DNA of 64,000 nt from Tetrapisispora phaffii CBS 4417 (Eukaryota > Ascomycota > Saccharomycetes > Saccharomycetales > Saccharomycetaceae), in contig NC_016524.1 of the NCBI RefSeq assembly GCF_000236905.1, positions 186,001-250,000 on the forward strand, written 5' to 3'. Positions 10,601 to 19,708 of this stretch are shown here, piece by piece. The notes beneath the pieces are model-generated. The model saw nothing but the letters and a program-made list of their open reading frames with translations, did no database searches and was not told the origin of the DNA. Position 1 is the first letter of the stretch. Every line of letters starts with the position of its first letter. Made by a program: the position numbers and the translations under genes.

Positions 10601-11911
10601 TTGGCTTCTTGGTTAAGAACATCTCTGAACCAAATGGTTTTCATAAGTTCACCTATTTTATTTGAATTGATGAGTAATTCATATGGGTTTCAAATTTTAA
10701 ACGAAATTAACTATATAGAAGAGGAAAGATTGTCATGGATTTCACAGAAAGATAAAGATTACGTTTACATAGTTGAAGAATTTTTGTCCAATTATGAATC
10801 CTTAGCTAAACCAGATTATAAAGAAAATGAAATATCTATACCAGCCGATAAAGTTGATTCCAATATAAAAAAGAGATTGCCTTTGCATTTTTATGGAAGT
10901 TTGGCGAAAACAGATGATGGTATTAATATGATTACCTCATGCAGAGATTTGGTGATTTTTATGGATGTCATTAAGAAATATATAGCAGATTTAAAAGCTG
11001 GGAAAGCATCTGAAAAAGGCGATGATATTTTAGAACTAAAAGCTAAAATGTGGAGTTGTGGTTTTATCGGTTCAACACCTCTTGGTATTGGCTTAGCTGA
11101 TAATTACTCTTTGACGGAGGATTTTATTACTATTGCATATGATTCCACTGTCACAAGTTTAAGAACCACTGCCTTTTACGTTCTAGGGTTACTTTCTAAA
11201 ACAAAGGAAGGTTGTGAGATATTAGATGAATTAGGTTGGACATGTTGTTTAACCGTATTCTCCGAGCCTGTTGGCATTGCTTTGCCCAAAGCAGTTGATA
11301 AGTTTTTATCTTATAAGGAGATGGAATGGAAATTAAAGCAAGAGTATAGTGATGGGATGATCACGTTTGATTCGGATTCAGGAAATCTAATTGAAAATGG
11401 GAAAGTGGAGGAGATTGCATTGAACCTTGATAAAATGTTGGCTGACATTGATAATATGGAGAATGTTATAACAGAACCAATCAAAAATTATTATAATTAT
11501 AACAGCACGTCTATAGAGACAACACCCGAGAAAGACAATAAAAAAAGTTATTCAAATTGCATAACATTGAATTTTTCTCCAACAAAGAATGATTTCACAA
11601 ATGTTGATGATGAACTCAAAAAACTTATAAATGAGGCAGTAACTAGTGTTTGTGAATTAAGCAACCATATTATTGCGAATAAAGCTATTAAAAATTTAAC
11701 TGAGATGAAGCAAAAATATGCTAATATTAAATTATTTGAAAATGAAGTTCTATTTTCAAAAGTATTCGATATAATGAATCATTATAGATTTAAACCCAAT
11801 GTTAGGAAATTTTTAATGGGCTTATTTATTAATAAAAAATCGATGAGAAACTTAATTCGATCTGATCGTCAAAAGATCCGTAGACTCAGGACGAATTCTC
11901 TAACTAATTGA
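7658..11911 (+). CDS. TSC11: TORC2 subunit Tsc11/Avo3 (Rictor homologue)
   Basis: Essential scaffold of TOR complex 2, which controls plasma-membrane stress signalling, sphingolipid synthesis and actin polarity. The 1417-residue product matches the size of S. cerevisiae Tsc11 (YER093C, 1430 aa). It has a Ser/Asn-rich N-terminus (1-90) and a basic coiled-coil-like stretch (about 90-165). Armadillo-like helical repeats follow, with the Rictor N-terminal region from about 268 (PVEDLIKRANDFILLIEMHP). The conserved C-terminal Rictor segments begin near 1070 (LPLHFYGSLAKTDDG) and 1137 (GSTPLGIGLADNYSL). The ATG at 7658 is the first in frame. It sits between AIM11 and IES5 as on chromosome V, convergent with IES5. 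Confidence 0.95.
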   Translation: MNNLDSSPRLEVNRSRSDTINTQESIGTSSVSIHSNAKNKNKKNLILSTSFVSSKRSEYNTALPSSPLNSKYNKSTANKTLFTLKNEIIQFQNELIEVKRKKRDAERLKKTTSSNIYSGTYSTNHLEKHSIRIKTNTQIREFDNLIKKLEKQITEAKLKYENIAKMSGIAFSLHNNSIDNLTASYSEEDADGDISYLSNKLTSEISLGDAFNRQISADNSSIHSIQTNYDIEKHISNTPLLNYQPLGENTTINKETAIWLISDSMQGLRNIHSPVEDLIKRANDFILLIEMHPEIRNELALPTFMPSIQALLLHEDKLVVAASFKICRYLINGAEFIDELLSLRLAEFIVISLGKENSYQIEREQALKLVRKFNEYKKLPKSIMQAIISSIEKTDDNMRYICLETLLETCFIDPELVNNCRGMRVLEDLLHDFNSIKIVSIILDTILQLMSHHDTRKSFINDFDISVLNIKFSDLNNKPTTNIDNLQNSAYLISRALKNPDGYRLYSVNNFEPLKQLMSFLQVPVCASYLFDIFLDVLRIKSLNFKVKAKYFNTPRTTSHYVYKECMPINQQVALLITIFHHCDLVKKITNLIDEFENDESKSPLLNKARYFLYEYLNLSMNLIEVDPFIINKYLPTGDKNSLGETFLFEKISYNLNKKRNTIGLEEIDYNRNVKNLSLALRSNALINKVDDLKFRRMVFDSKVLQIKDFSLWNWNIIQELLVGPLMNPKQLEELSKTKFIRKLLVFYRPLRQRFSNVSKKSRLANKYIQVGCQFFKTMIATSEGMKILIDDTKIIPQLTSLLFRAMEGKTDGNLFKESSLSTKLVFGYFKFIGTLTTNSNGIYLLNKWNFFTIIYKMFQNSSKISTKFLMLTLPEIDIMYSSHCRAILGKALVTSDEHVRKLATKIMGTKLRQVTDILLSNNDATEASSPMHTKSEDPLIHKYILEKLTRQLYDLNPEVVAIADEALYEYVVKTENSSQELASWLRTSLNQMVFISSPILFELMSNSYGFQILNEINYIEEERLSWISQKDKDYVYIVEEFLSNYESLAKPDYKENEISIPADKVDSNIKKRLPLHFYGSLAKTDDGINMITSCRDLVIFMDVIKKYIADLKAGKASEKGDDILELKAKMWSCGFIGSTPLGIGLADNYSLTEDFITIAYDSTVTSLRTTAFYVLGLLSKTKEGCEILDELGWTCCLTVFSEPVGIALPKAVDKFLSYKEMEWKLKQEYSDGMITFDSDSGNLIENGKVEEIALNLDKMLADIDNMENVITEPIKNYYNYNSTSIETTPEKDNKKSYSNCITLNFSPTKNDFTNVDDELKKLINEAVTSVCELSNHIIANKAIKNLTEMKQKYANIKLFENEVLFSKVFDIMNHYRFKPNVRKFLMGLFINKKSMRNLIRSDRQKIRRLRTNSLTN

Positions 11912-12027
11912 CAACGCACAACATAGCATAAATATTGTTAGTTAATACAGTTTTTAAATACACAAAAAAATGAAATTAAGCTCCTCAGTATGCATTCATA
12001 GTCTGTCACTTGATCTATTTATTTTAC

Positions 12028-12624
12028 TTATTTTATATCATCCTTTATGTCGTTATATAGAAGCGGCGTAGTTTTATACAGTTCATAGGAGTTTTGAATC
12101 TCTTCTGGTAATTCGAATTCTTCTGTATTATCATCAAGTTGTTCAAATACCAATTCAAGTTGATCATTATACCATTTTAAATCAGGTAATTTTTTAATTG
12201 ATCCATCCGTTATTTTTCTTTTCAAAATTTTATTTGTGATCATTTTATTACGATCAACAACACCTTTATTTGTAATTGCATTCAAATATTCTAGTGGATT
12301 AAGTTCACTAACCTTAGAGGATATTTCATCCTTTGTAATCGCCATTGAATCATTTTCGTCATTTTCATCTTTACTTAATTTATCTGATGTCTTTTTCTGC
12401 TGTGATCTATTTTTTCTATACCTCGATGAAGGCATAGTGAAACCTATTGAACGATTAACTTTATCGATAATTCTTGTATTGTATAATTTGTCATTATTCA
12501 AATAATAGAAAAGCGATTGACATTTCCGTAATAGAGTAGTATATTCTTTTCTTAGAGTAAGATCTTGTTTGATCAATTCGTCATGCCTTGAGACCAACTT
12601 CTGATACTGTTTCTCCGAATTCAT
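12028..12624 (-). CDS. IES5: Ies5-like INO80 chromatin-remodelling complex subunit
   Basis: Identified by its place between TSC11 and MET6, with the orientation of YER092W, and by a short helical N-terminal region (residues about 5-45, with LRKEYTTLLRKCQSLFYYL). Ies5 is a small nuclear subunit of INO80 in S. cerevisiae. The open frame extends to 12711 but only from a TTG, so I start at the ATG at 12624, giving 198 residues. That is longer than the roughly 125 residues I recall for S. cerevisiae, the extra length being a Lys/Asp/Glu-rich linker (about 75-105) and an acidic C-terminus. The name is mainly positional. Confidence 0.75.
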   Translation of the reverse strand: MNSEKQYQKLVSRHDELIKQDLTLRKEYTTLLRKCQSLFYYLNNDKLYNTRIIDKVNRSIGFTMPSSRYRKNRSQQKKTSDKLSKDENDENDSMAITKDEISSKVSELNPLEYLNAITNKGVVDRNKMITNKILKRKITDGSIKKLPDLKWYNDQLELVFEQLDDNTEEFELPEEIQNSYELYKTTPLLYNDIKDDIK

Positions 12625-12837
12625 TCTCTTTTCTCCACGTTTGAGTATGTCCCCCTTGTTATATGCCAATGCCCTAGAAAATATTCCAATGAGTGCATGT
12701 TGATATGACAAGTACGTTTATATATATCATAAATATTATATAGTGCAGTAATCTAATTAAATGAAAAATGAAATACGTATACAACGATTAAAGGAGATAG
12801 CCCTAAACAATGCCCTAAATTAACAACCCTAATACAA

Positions 12838-12844
12838 TTACCCG
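12838..12844 (+). promoter_or_regulatory. Putative Reb1 site
   Basis: TTACCCG core, about 215 bases upstream of the IES5 ATG and about 1 kb from MET6. Reb1 sites commonly clear nucleosomes at divergent promoters. Motif match only. Confidence 0.4.
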
Positions 12845-12849
12845 TCCTT

Positions 12850-12858
12850 AAACTGTGG
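12850..12858 (+). promoter_or_regulatory. Met31/Met32 site
   Basis: A perfect AAACTGTGG, followed by C. This is the consensus for the zinc-finger factors Met31 and Met32 that recruit Met4 to sulfur-amino-acid genes. It lies about 1 kb upstream of MET6 and 226 bases from IES5. Confidence 0.65.
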
Positions 12859-13107
12859 CGTCTCGAGATCTTGGAAGACCCGATGGCGGCGCATTACCCA
12901 ATCGGGAAAACAGCCGGGATCACACTAAAAAAAAACATTAAAAAAACGTAAAATAAGGGGTGACATGATGACTACAATTCATACACAGTGCGCGCGCATG
13001 TGCTCCTCCTCCTTGTGGGAGCTCCCAGCAGACCCCCCCATCTCCCGGCCCCGTGCTCGAAAGCAGGGTTCTACCACAGAGCCCAACAAGCAAGAAGATT
13101 TACTCTT

Positions 13108-13115
13108 ATCACGTG
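13108..13115 (+). promoter_or_regulatory. Cbf1 site (CDEI-type) upstream of MET6
   Basis: ATCACGTG matches the RTCACRTG consensus of Cbf1, which with Met4-Met28 activates sulfur metabolism genes. No CDEIII follows, so it is a promoter site and not part of a centromere. Confidence 0.7.
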
Positions 13116-13360
13116 TTATTGATGCATTTAGTCACTGCCACCAACTCACAATTGTGGGTTCCAGTGCAGCGGACGACAAGAACAAGACCACTAAGCTCCT
13201 GGTGAGCAGTCACCCCCCCCATGGCAGAGCTTCCTGTGATTAATTGATCGATTCTAACAATTAAGGTTTGCAGTGAACGCTAATGCTGAATCTGTAAGAA
13301 CCAATCCTTCAAACGAATCAACAACTATATAGCCTGTTGAAGGATAACTTTACCGTTTTT

Positions 13361-13367
13361 TGAGTCA
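13361..13367 (+). promoter_or_regulatory. Gcn4 site upstream of MET6
   Basis: A perfect TGAGTCA, 497 bases upstream of the MET6 ATG, with a second half-type TGACTC at 13481-13486. Gcn4 is the general amino-acid control activator. Confidence 0.6.
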
Positions 13368-13498
13368 ATTAGTGGTAAGTAGTAGGAAGCTGTTAGTGAT
13401 ATATGGGTCTTCTGAGATCCGTGAAACCGGTTTGACGATATATATGATGATGATGATGTTGCGGAAGGTCACTATTATAATGACTCTCTCTCTGTAAG

Positions 13499-13507
13499 GC
13501 CACAGTT
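13499..13507 (-). promoter_or_regulatory. Second Met31/Met32 site
   Basis: GCCACAGTT reads AACTGTGGC on the minus strand, 357 bases upstream of the MET6 ATG, a typical activator distance in yeast. Confidence 0.65.
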
Positions 13508-13863
13508 GTGTTCTAACACCATCAGTTCATTAAGAAGACTTTCGTGGTTTCATTGTCTACTTGTTTTAAACGAGCTAACTCGTAGTTCCTTAATAAGAGT
13601 TAACTCAATTGTCTACCAGAAGAAGTCAATTTTCTTGTTTAGGGATAATTGTATATAAATAGAGACTGTTTTACATCGATTGGTATTCTTTCAATCTGTT
13701 TTATTCTGGGTTTGGTATCTTCTATACATACATATATCTTATACACAGAGTAATTACCGAAGAATATACTCATACATATTATATATATACAATCACTTGT
13801 ATTCATATATTTATTTGCACGCTTATTTCTAGAGTAAAGGTTTTATATATATACAATTTAATA

Positions 13864-16170
13864 ATGGTCAAGTCTGCTGTCTTGGGTTTCCCAAGAATTG
13901 GTCCAAATAGAGAACTGAAAAAAGTTACCGAAGCTTATTGGAAAGGCAATGCTACCCATGACGATTTGATTGCCACTAGTAAAGAAATCAAAAAAAACAA
14001 CTGGTTATTGCAACAACAACAAGGTATCGATATCATTCCATCCAATGATTTTTCGTTCTACGATCAAGTCTTAGATCTATCCTACTTATTCAATGTCATC
14101 CCAAAAAGATATTCTGAATATGATTTAGCTCCAATTGATACCGTTTTTGCTATGGGCAGAGGTCTGCAACAAAATGACGACCAAGGTAATAAAGTCGTCG
14201 ATGTTACCGCTTTGGAAATGGTTAAATGGTTTGACTCAAATTATCATTACGTCAGACCAACTTTCTCGAAGAACACTAATTTAAAGTTGAATGGTTCAAA
14301 ACCAGTGGATGATTATTTAGAGGCTAAAGCTCTAGGTATCCAAACAAGACCTGTCTTGCTAGGTCCTGTTTCTTTCTTGTATCTAGGTAAGGCTGACAAA
14401 GACTCTTTGGATTTGGATCCTTTGTCTTTGTTATCAGAAATTTTACCTTTATACAATGAAATCTTCAACCAATTATACAAAGCTGGTGCTACGGAAATTC
14501 AAGTCGATGAGCCAATTTTAGTTTTGGACTTGACTGAAAAGGAAAGAAACGCTATTGTTGAAGCTTACAATTACTTCCACAAGAATTCTCAAGTAAACAT
14601 TACTTTGGCCACTTATTTCGGTACTGTTGTTCCAAACTTATCTGCTTTAAAAGACTTACCTGTCGCTGGCTTCCATTTCGATTTCGTTAGAGCTCCTGAC
14701 CAATTGGATGACGTCTTATCAATCATTAGCGACAAACAAACTTTATCTGTTGGTGTTGTTGATGGTAGAAACATTTGGAAGAATGATTTAGCAAAATCGA
14801 CTGCCATCGTAGAAAAAGCAGTTAGTAAATTAGGATCTGACAGAGTTATTGTTGCTACATCTTCTTCCTTGTTACATACACCAGTGGATTTAGCTAATGA
14901 AACTAAATTATCTGATGAAGTAAGAGATTTCTTCTCGTTTGCTACTCAAAAGGTCAACGAAGTTTCGTTAATTGCCAATAAGTTAAATGGTAAGAACGTC
15001 ACTAAAGAATTTGAAGCAAATGCTGCTTCAATCAAGGCTAGAAAAAGCTCCTCCATTACTAACGATGCTAAGGTTCAAGAAAGGGTCAAATCCATCAACG
15101 AAAAATTGGCCCAAAGAACTTCTCCATTTGTTGAAAGAGAAAAAATCCAAAAGGATGTATTTAAGTTACCTTTATTCCCAACAACCACAATTGGTTCATT
15201 CCCGCAAACAAAAGATATTAGAATTAATAGAAATAAGTTTGTTAAAGGTACGCTTTCTTCAGAAGAGTATGAAAAGTTTATCCAATCTGAAATTGAAAAG
15301 GTTATTAGATTCCAAGAAGAAATTGACTTAGATGTTTTAGTCCATGGTGAACCAGAAAGAAATGATATGGTACAATATTTTGGTGAACAACTAAAAGGTT
15401 ACGCTTTTACCACAAATGGTTGGGTCCAATCATACGGTTCTAGATACGTCAGACCACCGATTATTGTTGGTGATTTATCCAGACCAAAGGCTATGTCTGT
15501 AAAAGAATCAGTTTACGCTCAATCCATTACCAAGAAACATGTCAAGGGTATGTTGACTGGTCCAATCACTTGTTTGAGATGGTCTTTCCCAAGAGATGAC
15601 GTTGACCAACAAACTCAAGCTTTACAATTAGGTTTAGCTTTAAGAGACGAAGTCTTAGACTTAGAGGCTGCCGGTATCAAAATCATTCAAGTTGACGAAC
15701 CTGCTCTAAGAGAAGGTTTACCATTAAGAGCTGGTCCAGAAAGATCTGCTTATATGGATTGGGCTGCTTTAGCTTTCAGAGTTGCTACTGCGGGTGTTCA
15801 AGACAAAACTCAAATCCACTCTCATTTCTGTTACTCTGACTTAGATCCAAACCATATCAAGGCTTTAGATGCTGATGTTGTTTCTATCGAATTTTCCAAA
15901 AAGGATGATCCAAACTATATTGCTGAATTCAAAGATTATCCAAACCATATCGGTTTAGGTTTATACGATATCCATTCTCCAAGAGTTGCATCCAAGGATG
16001 AATTCACTACCAAGGTTGAAACTATCTTAGACACCTACCCAGCCAAGAGATTCTGGGTTAACCCAGATTGTGGTTTAAAGACCAGAGACTGGTATGAAAC
16101 AAAGCTATCTTTAGCTAACATGGTGGAAGCTGCTAAAGCTTTCCGTACCAAGTATGCCGACCAAGCTTAA
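13864..16170 (+). CDS. MET6: Cobalamin-independent methionine synthase
   Basis: Transfers a methyl group from 5-methyltetrahydropteroyl-polyglutamate to homocysteine, the last step of methionine synthesis, in the cytosol. It has 768 residues against 767 in S. cerevisiae Met6 (YER091C). The N-terminal barrel starts with SAVLGFPRIGPNRELKK and the C-terminal barrel follows from about 430. Zinc/homocysteine ligands are visible as H654 and C656 (HSHFC), E676 and C736 (NPDCGLKTR), spaced as in the family. Codon use is strongly biased (GGT, GCT, TTG, AGA), suggesting high expression. The ATG at 13864 is the first in frame. The promoter holds Met31/32, Cbf1 and Gcn4 sites. Confidence 0.99.
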   Translation: MVKSAVLGFPRIGPNRELKKVTEAYWKGNATHDDLIATSKEIKKNNWLLQQQQGIDIIPSNDFSFYDQVLDLSYLFNVIPKRYSEYDLAPIDTVFAMGRGLQQNDDQGNKVVDVTALEMVKWFDSNYHYVRPTFSKNTNLKLNGSKPVDDYLEAKALGIQTRPVLLGPVSFLYLGKADKDSLDLDPLSLLSEILPLYNEIFNQLYKAGATEIQVDEPILVLDLTEKERNAIVEAYNYFHKNSQVNITLATYFGTVVPNLSALKDLPVAGFHFDFVRAPDQLDDVLSIISDKQTLSVGVVDGRNIWKNDLAKSTAIVEKAVSKLGSDRVIVATSSSLLHTPVDLANETKLSDEVRDFFSFATQKVNEVSLIANKLNGKNVTKEFEANAASIKARKSSSITNDAKVQERVKSINEKLAQRTSPFVEREKIQKDVFKLPLFPTTTIGSFPQTKDIRINRNKFVKGTLSSEEYEKFIQSEIEKVIRFQEEIDLDVLVHGEPERNDMVQYFGEQLKGYAFTTNGWVQSYGSRYVRPPIIVGDLSRPKAMSVKESVYAQSITKKHVKGMLTGPITCLRWSFPRDDVDQQTQALQLGLALRDEVLDLEAAGIKIIQVDEPALREGLPLRAGPERSAYMDWAALAFRVATAGVQDKTQIHSHFCYSDLDPNHIKALDADVVSIEFSKKDDPNYIAEFKDYPNHIGLGLYDIHSPRVASKDEFTTKVETILDTYPAKRFWVNPDCGLKTRDWYETKLSLANMVEAAKAFRTKYADQA

Positions 16171-16854
16171 ATGGTATGTTTGAAATCAATATTTTATTCA
16201 TATTAATTTTTGTTTCGTCCTCTATTTCTATCTATTGCATATGGAGTTATTGAATTACTTCAATTGTAAATAAAGATTCAACATCGGCTATAATAAATTT
16301 TCTTAATTTGATTATAAAAAAAATGACACTATTAGTCTATCATTGTTTGAAACAAAGATAACTAATGCTATCTTTTGCATTTTTCCAATTTGGCTTACTG
16401 CCCTCAGTTATGACCAATGAATTAAAACAAAAATCTCTTACTCATTTGGTAAATATCAACATTATTTAAGTAATAATATTTAATTAAACAATAAACGCAT
16501 TCAACATTCGTTAAAGACACAGCTATTAATATCTTTTTAAATATTTATCAATCCAATTACATATATCTATCCACTTATGATACTTTGCTTTAGGGAATAT
16601 CAATATATGTGTTTTTTATGCCTGCAATGCATGGGACGTTCTTAAAAATATAAGATCCGAAAAATAGTTACTTATGTCCAAGAAGTAATTTATAATTATT
16701 ATAAGGTGGGTTTTGTACAATTATAAATATAATATATATTAGTTCACAAGAGTTACATTGTATTGTTCAACAAATAATTTTTGAGCTTGAAGTAAACAGT
16801 ACAAGCAATTACACAATATAGTGTATCCACATTTTTACATAGACAACCGTAAGA
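16171..16854. other. MET6-SHP1 intergenic region
   Basis: AT-rich region with the MET6 terminator and the SHP1 promoter. PTH2, which follows SHP1 on S. cerevisiae chromosome II, is not found on either side. No RNA gene was recognised. Confidence 0.55.
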
Positions 16855-17961
16855 ATGTCATCTGAAAACGTTAACCAATTCATAGCATTGACGAGCGCCT
16901 CCCAGCCAGTTGCTGAACAATATTTAGAGCTTTATAGTGATGATATTGGTGATGCATTGAATGCTTATTATGCGGATCAGGCAGAGAGAAAGAGTAGTTC
17001 CAGTCAGCCAAGTTCTCAGAACAGCCAACAAAAATCTTCAAAGAAAGCTGCTTCTAGTGGCAATAACAAATTCATGAGCTTTTCTCAAATGATGAAGGAC
17101 TCAGATCAAGATGACAGTGATGAGAATAGACATACTTTTGCAGGTGGTGAAAAGTCTGGTTTAGAGGTGACCGATCCAAACGATTCTAACTCGTTAATAA
17201 AAGATCTATTAGAAAAGGCAAAAAGAGGAGGTCAGGAACTTCCTGAAGGTGCTAATAACGATGAATCTGAGAAAAAGAATAAGTTTACTGGCAGAGGATA
17301 CAGACTAGGTGCAACAGTAGGTTCTGCGTCTGAAGTTTACGAGGATAATAGTCCAGCTGGGAAAGCTCCAACAAGAGTCACTAGAGATATTACATTTTGG
17401 AAAGAAGGTTTCCAAGTTGGTGACGGTGAATTATTTCGTTACGATGATCCTGCGAATAGCTTTTACCTAAATGAATTAAACCAGGGTAGAGCTCCTTTAA
17501 AATTGTTAAATGTCGAATTTGGTCAAGAAGTTGATGTAAACGTTTATAAAAAGTTAGACGAATCATATAAAGCTCCCAAGAGAAAATTAGGTGGCTTTGG
17601 TGGTAAAGGTCAAAGGTTAGGATCTCCAATTCCTGGTGACGCTCAGGAAGCTAGCGAACCAACTACATCCCACATCGAAGAGTCCAATAAAGCTACTGAG
17701 GAAGCCGAGAAGAAAGATAGTAACAAGACTCAAGGAGATTCTTTAGTTCAAATTAGATATGCCACTGGTAAAAGGGAAATATATCACTGTAATGCTACAG
17801 ACACAGTCCAAAGCATATACGATCACGTTAAATCTAATACTAACGACACAAGACCCTTTGCTTTGAATACTTCTTTTCCAGTTACTCCTATCGAGAATTT
17901 CGAAGCTACATTGAAAGATGCTGATTTAATAAATTCGGTAGTAGTACAAAGATGGATTTAA
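16855..17961 (+). CDS. SHP1: Shp1 (p47-type) Cdc48 cofactor, UBA-SEP-UBX
   Basis: Adaptor that links the Cdc48/p97 ATPase to ubiquitinated substrates and regulates protein phosphatase 1. In 368 residues there is a UBA domain at 1-45, then a polar linker with an acidic patch (about 80-100). A SEP domain covers about 178-245 (ITFWKEGFQVGDGELFRY), a charged linker follows, and a UBX domain covers about 293-368 (LVQIRYATGKREIYH). The UBX loop reads FPVTPI, a variant of the Cdc48-binding Phe-Pro loop. The ATG at 16855 is the first in frame. In S. cerevisiae this gene is YBL058W, so it is a chromosome II gene between two chromosome V genes here. Confidence 0.96.
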   Translation: MSSENVNQFIALTSASQPVAEQYLELYSDDIGDALNAYYADQAERKSSSSQPSSQNSQQKSSKKAASSGNNKFMSFSQMMKDSDQDDSDENRHTFAGGEKSGLEVTDPNDSNSLIKDLLEKAKRGGQELPEGANNDESEKKNKFTGRGYRLGATVGSASEVYEDNSPAGKAPTRVTRDITFWKEGFQVGDGELFRYDDPANSFYLNELNQGRAPLKLLNVEFGQEVDVNVYKKLDESYKAPKRKLGGFGGKGQRLGSPIPGDAQEASEPTTSHIEESNKATEEAEKKDSNKTQGDSLVQIRYATGKREIYHCNATDTVQSIYDHVKSNTNDTRPFALNTSFPVTPIENFEATLKDADLINSVVVQRWI

Positions 17962-18169
17962 TAAAACAACTTAAATACATAAGTAGATTCACATAAATTA
18001 TGATTTAATAAATTAAATACATTTATTATTATCAATACTTCTAAAGTTGGCTGTTGTTACCATTTTCATATGATTTAATGCCAGAAAATTAAAGGAATTT
18101 AAATTACAAAATATTCAATTATTTGTTACATCTATATTTCAATTCGTATGATTATGTACCATGTGGCAT

Positions 18170-19708
18170 TTAAAGTGAGCCAACTTTTTCAGCCCAAATT
18201 TCTTCAGCTTGAACAATAGTGTTGTGATTGGCCATCATTTTATTCATAGTTTCGACATATTCATCATATTCGTCAGAGTCAAAAACAATACCGCCACCTG
18301 CTTGGAGATATGCAACATTGTTTTTATAGACCATGGTTCTCAATGCAATACAGGTATCCATGGTTTTACCGTCATATGACCAATTACCTACAGCACCGGC
18401 ATAAATCCCCCTTCTCTCACCTTCTAATTCTGCGACCAATTCCATAGCCTTGACTTTTGGAGCGCCACTTACTGTGCCGGCCGGGAAAATAGATCTGAAT
18501 GCATCAAATCTAGTTTTATCTGGTCTTAAAGTACCACTTACTTGAGATACTAAATGTTGGACATGCGAAAACCTTTGTACTGTTAATAATTTATCAACAC
18601 TTGTTGTTTTTGGGTCACAAATACGATTGATATCGTTTCTTGCAAGATCAACCAACATGACGTGTTCAGCACGATCTTTTAATGAACCAAGTAGTTGGTC
18701 AGCTAGAATATCGTCTTCTTCAGAAGTCTTACCTCTTTTCACGGTACCAGCAATTGGATGAGTTATGACCTTATTTTTGTTATCACTTTTACATAGTAAT
18801 TCTGGAGAAGCACCAATAATTTGGAAATCCAAACAATCAATGTAAAATAAATATGGAGATGGATTCACAGTTCTCAAATGTCTGTAAATATTGAAAGGAT
18901 GTAAGGAAGTTGGTCTAGCAACACGCTGTGATGGGACTGCTTGGATGATATCACCCATCTTAATATGTTTCTTTAAAAGTGTAACATGGTTTTCATAACC
19001 TTCCTTACCTACATTTGATTCGAAATCTTGATTCAACTTAATTGGCCCTTGTTTTGGGTATGGGATTGGAGAGGAATCATCTCTTAATATATTGATGATA
19101 TTTTCGATGACGTTTGTCGCAAGAGAATAACCTTCACTTAAAGTAGTTTGTGATATGTTGATATTGTGAATAATTTGGAATCTTTGGAAAACATGGTCAA
19201 AGGCAATGATAGTATCACAAAGCATCAAATAGGCTTCTGGAACTTTTAAAACATCCTTTAAAGGTCTTGCGGTCTTAGGTTCAAAATAACGAACACAATC
19301 ATAAGATATATAACCAACAGCACCTCCGCTTAAAGGAGGTAAACCTGGAATATTTTCTGCCAAGACATGATGAGACACTTCTTGTTCTAGGATGTTCAAT
19401 GGATCCACCTCAATGGATTCAGTTGGACCAGTTTTAATGATTTTACGTGGTGCAATACCAATAAACGAGTATCTATCTAATTCAGAGGAAGTCTTTGCAC
19501 TTTCCAACAAGAAAGACTCCTTTCTATTAATTTCGTTCAATTTAGCCAATTTCAAATAAGCAACATGTGGAGTCAAATCCAATGATGGCAAAAACGCATA
19601 AACTGGATACATATTGGCATTCTTACCATCACCAATATTCTGTTGTTCTAGAACCTTTAATGCTTCTAATTCTGGTTGCACCTTGACAGGTGTATGTTGA
19701 TTACTCAT
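18170..19708 (-). CDS. TRP2: Anthranilate synthase component I
   Basis: Converts chorismate and ammonia (or glutamine with Trp3) to anthranilate, the first committed step of tryptophan synthesis. The 512-residue product compares with 507 in S. cerevisiae Trp2 (YER090W). The tryptophan feedback region is visible early (FLLESAKTSSELDRYSFIG, about residues 62-80). The chorismate-binding core contains GGAVGYISYDCVRYFEP, AEHVMLVDLARNDINRICD, and GTVSGAPKVKAMEL near 415-428. The ATG at 19708 is the first in frame. It is divergent from the PTC gene. Confidence 0.98.
   Translation of the reverse strand: MSNQHTPVKVQPELEALKVLEQQNIGDGKNANMYPVYAFLPSLDLTPHVAYLKLAKLNEINRKESFLLESAKTSSELDRYSFIGIAPRKIIKTGPTESIEVDPLNILEQEVSHHVLAENIPGLPPLSGGAVGYISYDCVRYFEPKTARPLKDVLKVPEAYLMLCDTIIAFDHVFQRFQIIHNINISQTTLSEGYSLATNVIENIINILRDDSSPIPYPKQGPIKLNQDFESNVGKEGYENHVTLLKKHIKMGDIIQAVPSQRVARPTSLHPFNIYRHLRTVNPSPYLFYIDCLDFQIIGASPELLCKSDNKNKVITHPIAGTVKRGKTSEEDDILADQLLGSLKDRAEHVMLVDLARNDINRICDPKTTSVDKLLTVQRFSHVQHLVSQVSGTLRPDKTRFDAFRSIFPAGTVSGAPKVKAMELVAELEGERRGIYAGAVGNWSYDGKTMDTCIALRTMVYKNNVAYLQAGGGIVFDSDEYDEYVETMNKMMANHNTIVQAEEIWAEKVGSL

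Larger units (their letters stand above)
12625..13863. promoter_or_regulatory. Long IES5/MET6 divergent promoter region
   Basis: A 1.24-kb regulatory region with a cluster of sulfur and amino-acid control sites, listed separately. It includes an unusually GC-rich patch (about 12960-13230) with the 10-base palindrome GGGAGCTCCC at 13017-13026, and a TATATAAAT at 13652-13660 that probably serves MET6. The 92-codon frame at 12965-13243 starts with ATG, but it spans the Cbf1 site and has no recognisable domain, so I do not call it a gene. Confidence 0.65.

Noticed and set aside
13108..13115. CDEI-like RTCACRTG as a centromere element
   Set aside because: No AT-rich CDEII of suitable length followed by a CDEIII-type TTCCGAA was found; it fits a Cbf1 promoter site.
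12965..13243. 92-codon ATG frame in the MET6 upstream region
   Set aside because: It spans the Cbf1 site, has low-complexity basic/Ser content and no recognisable domain; a by-product of the GC-rich promoter patch.
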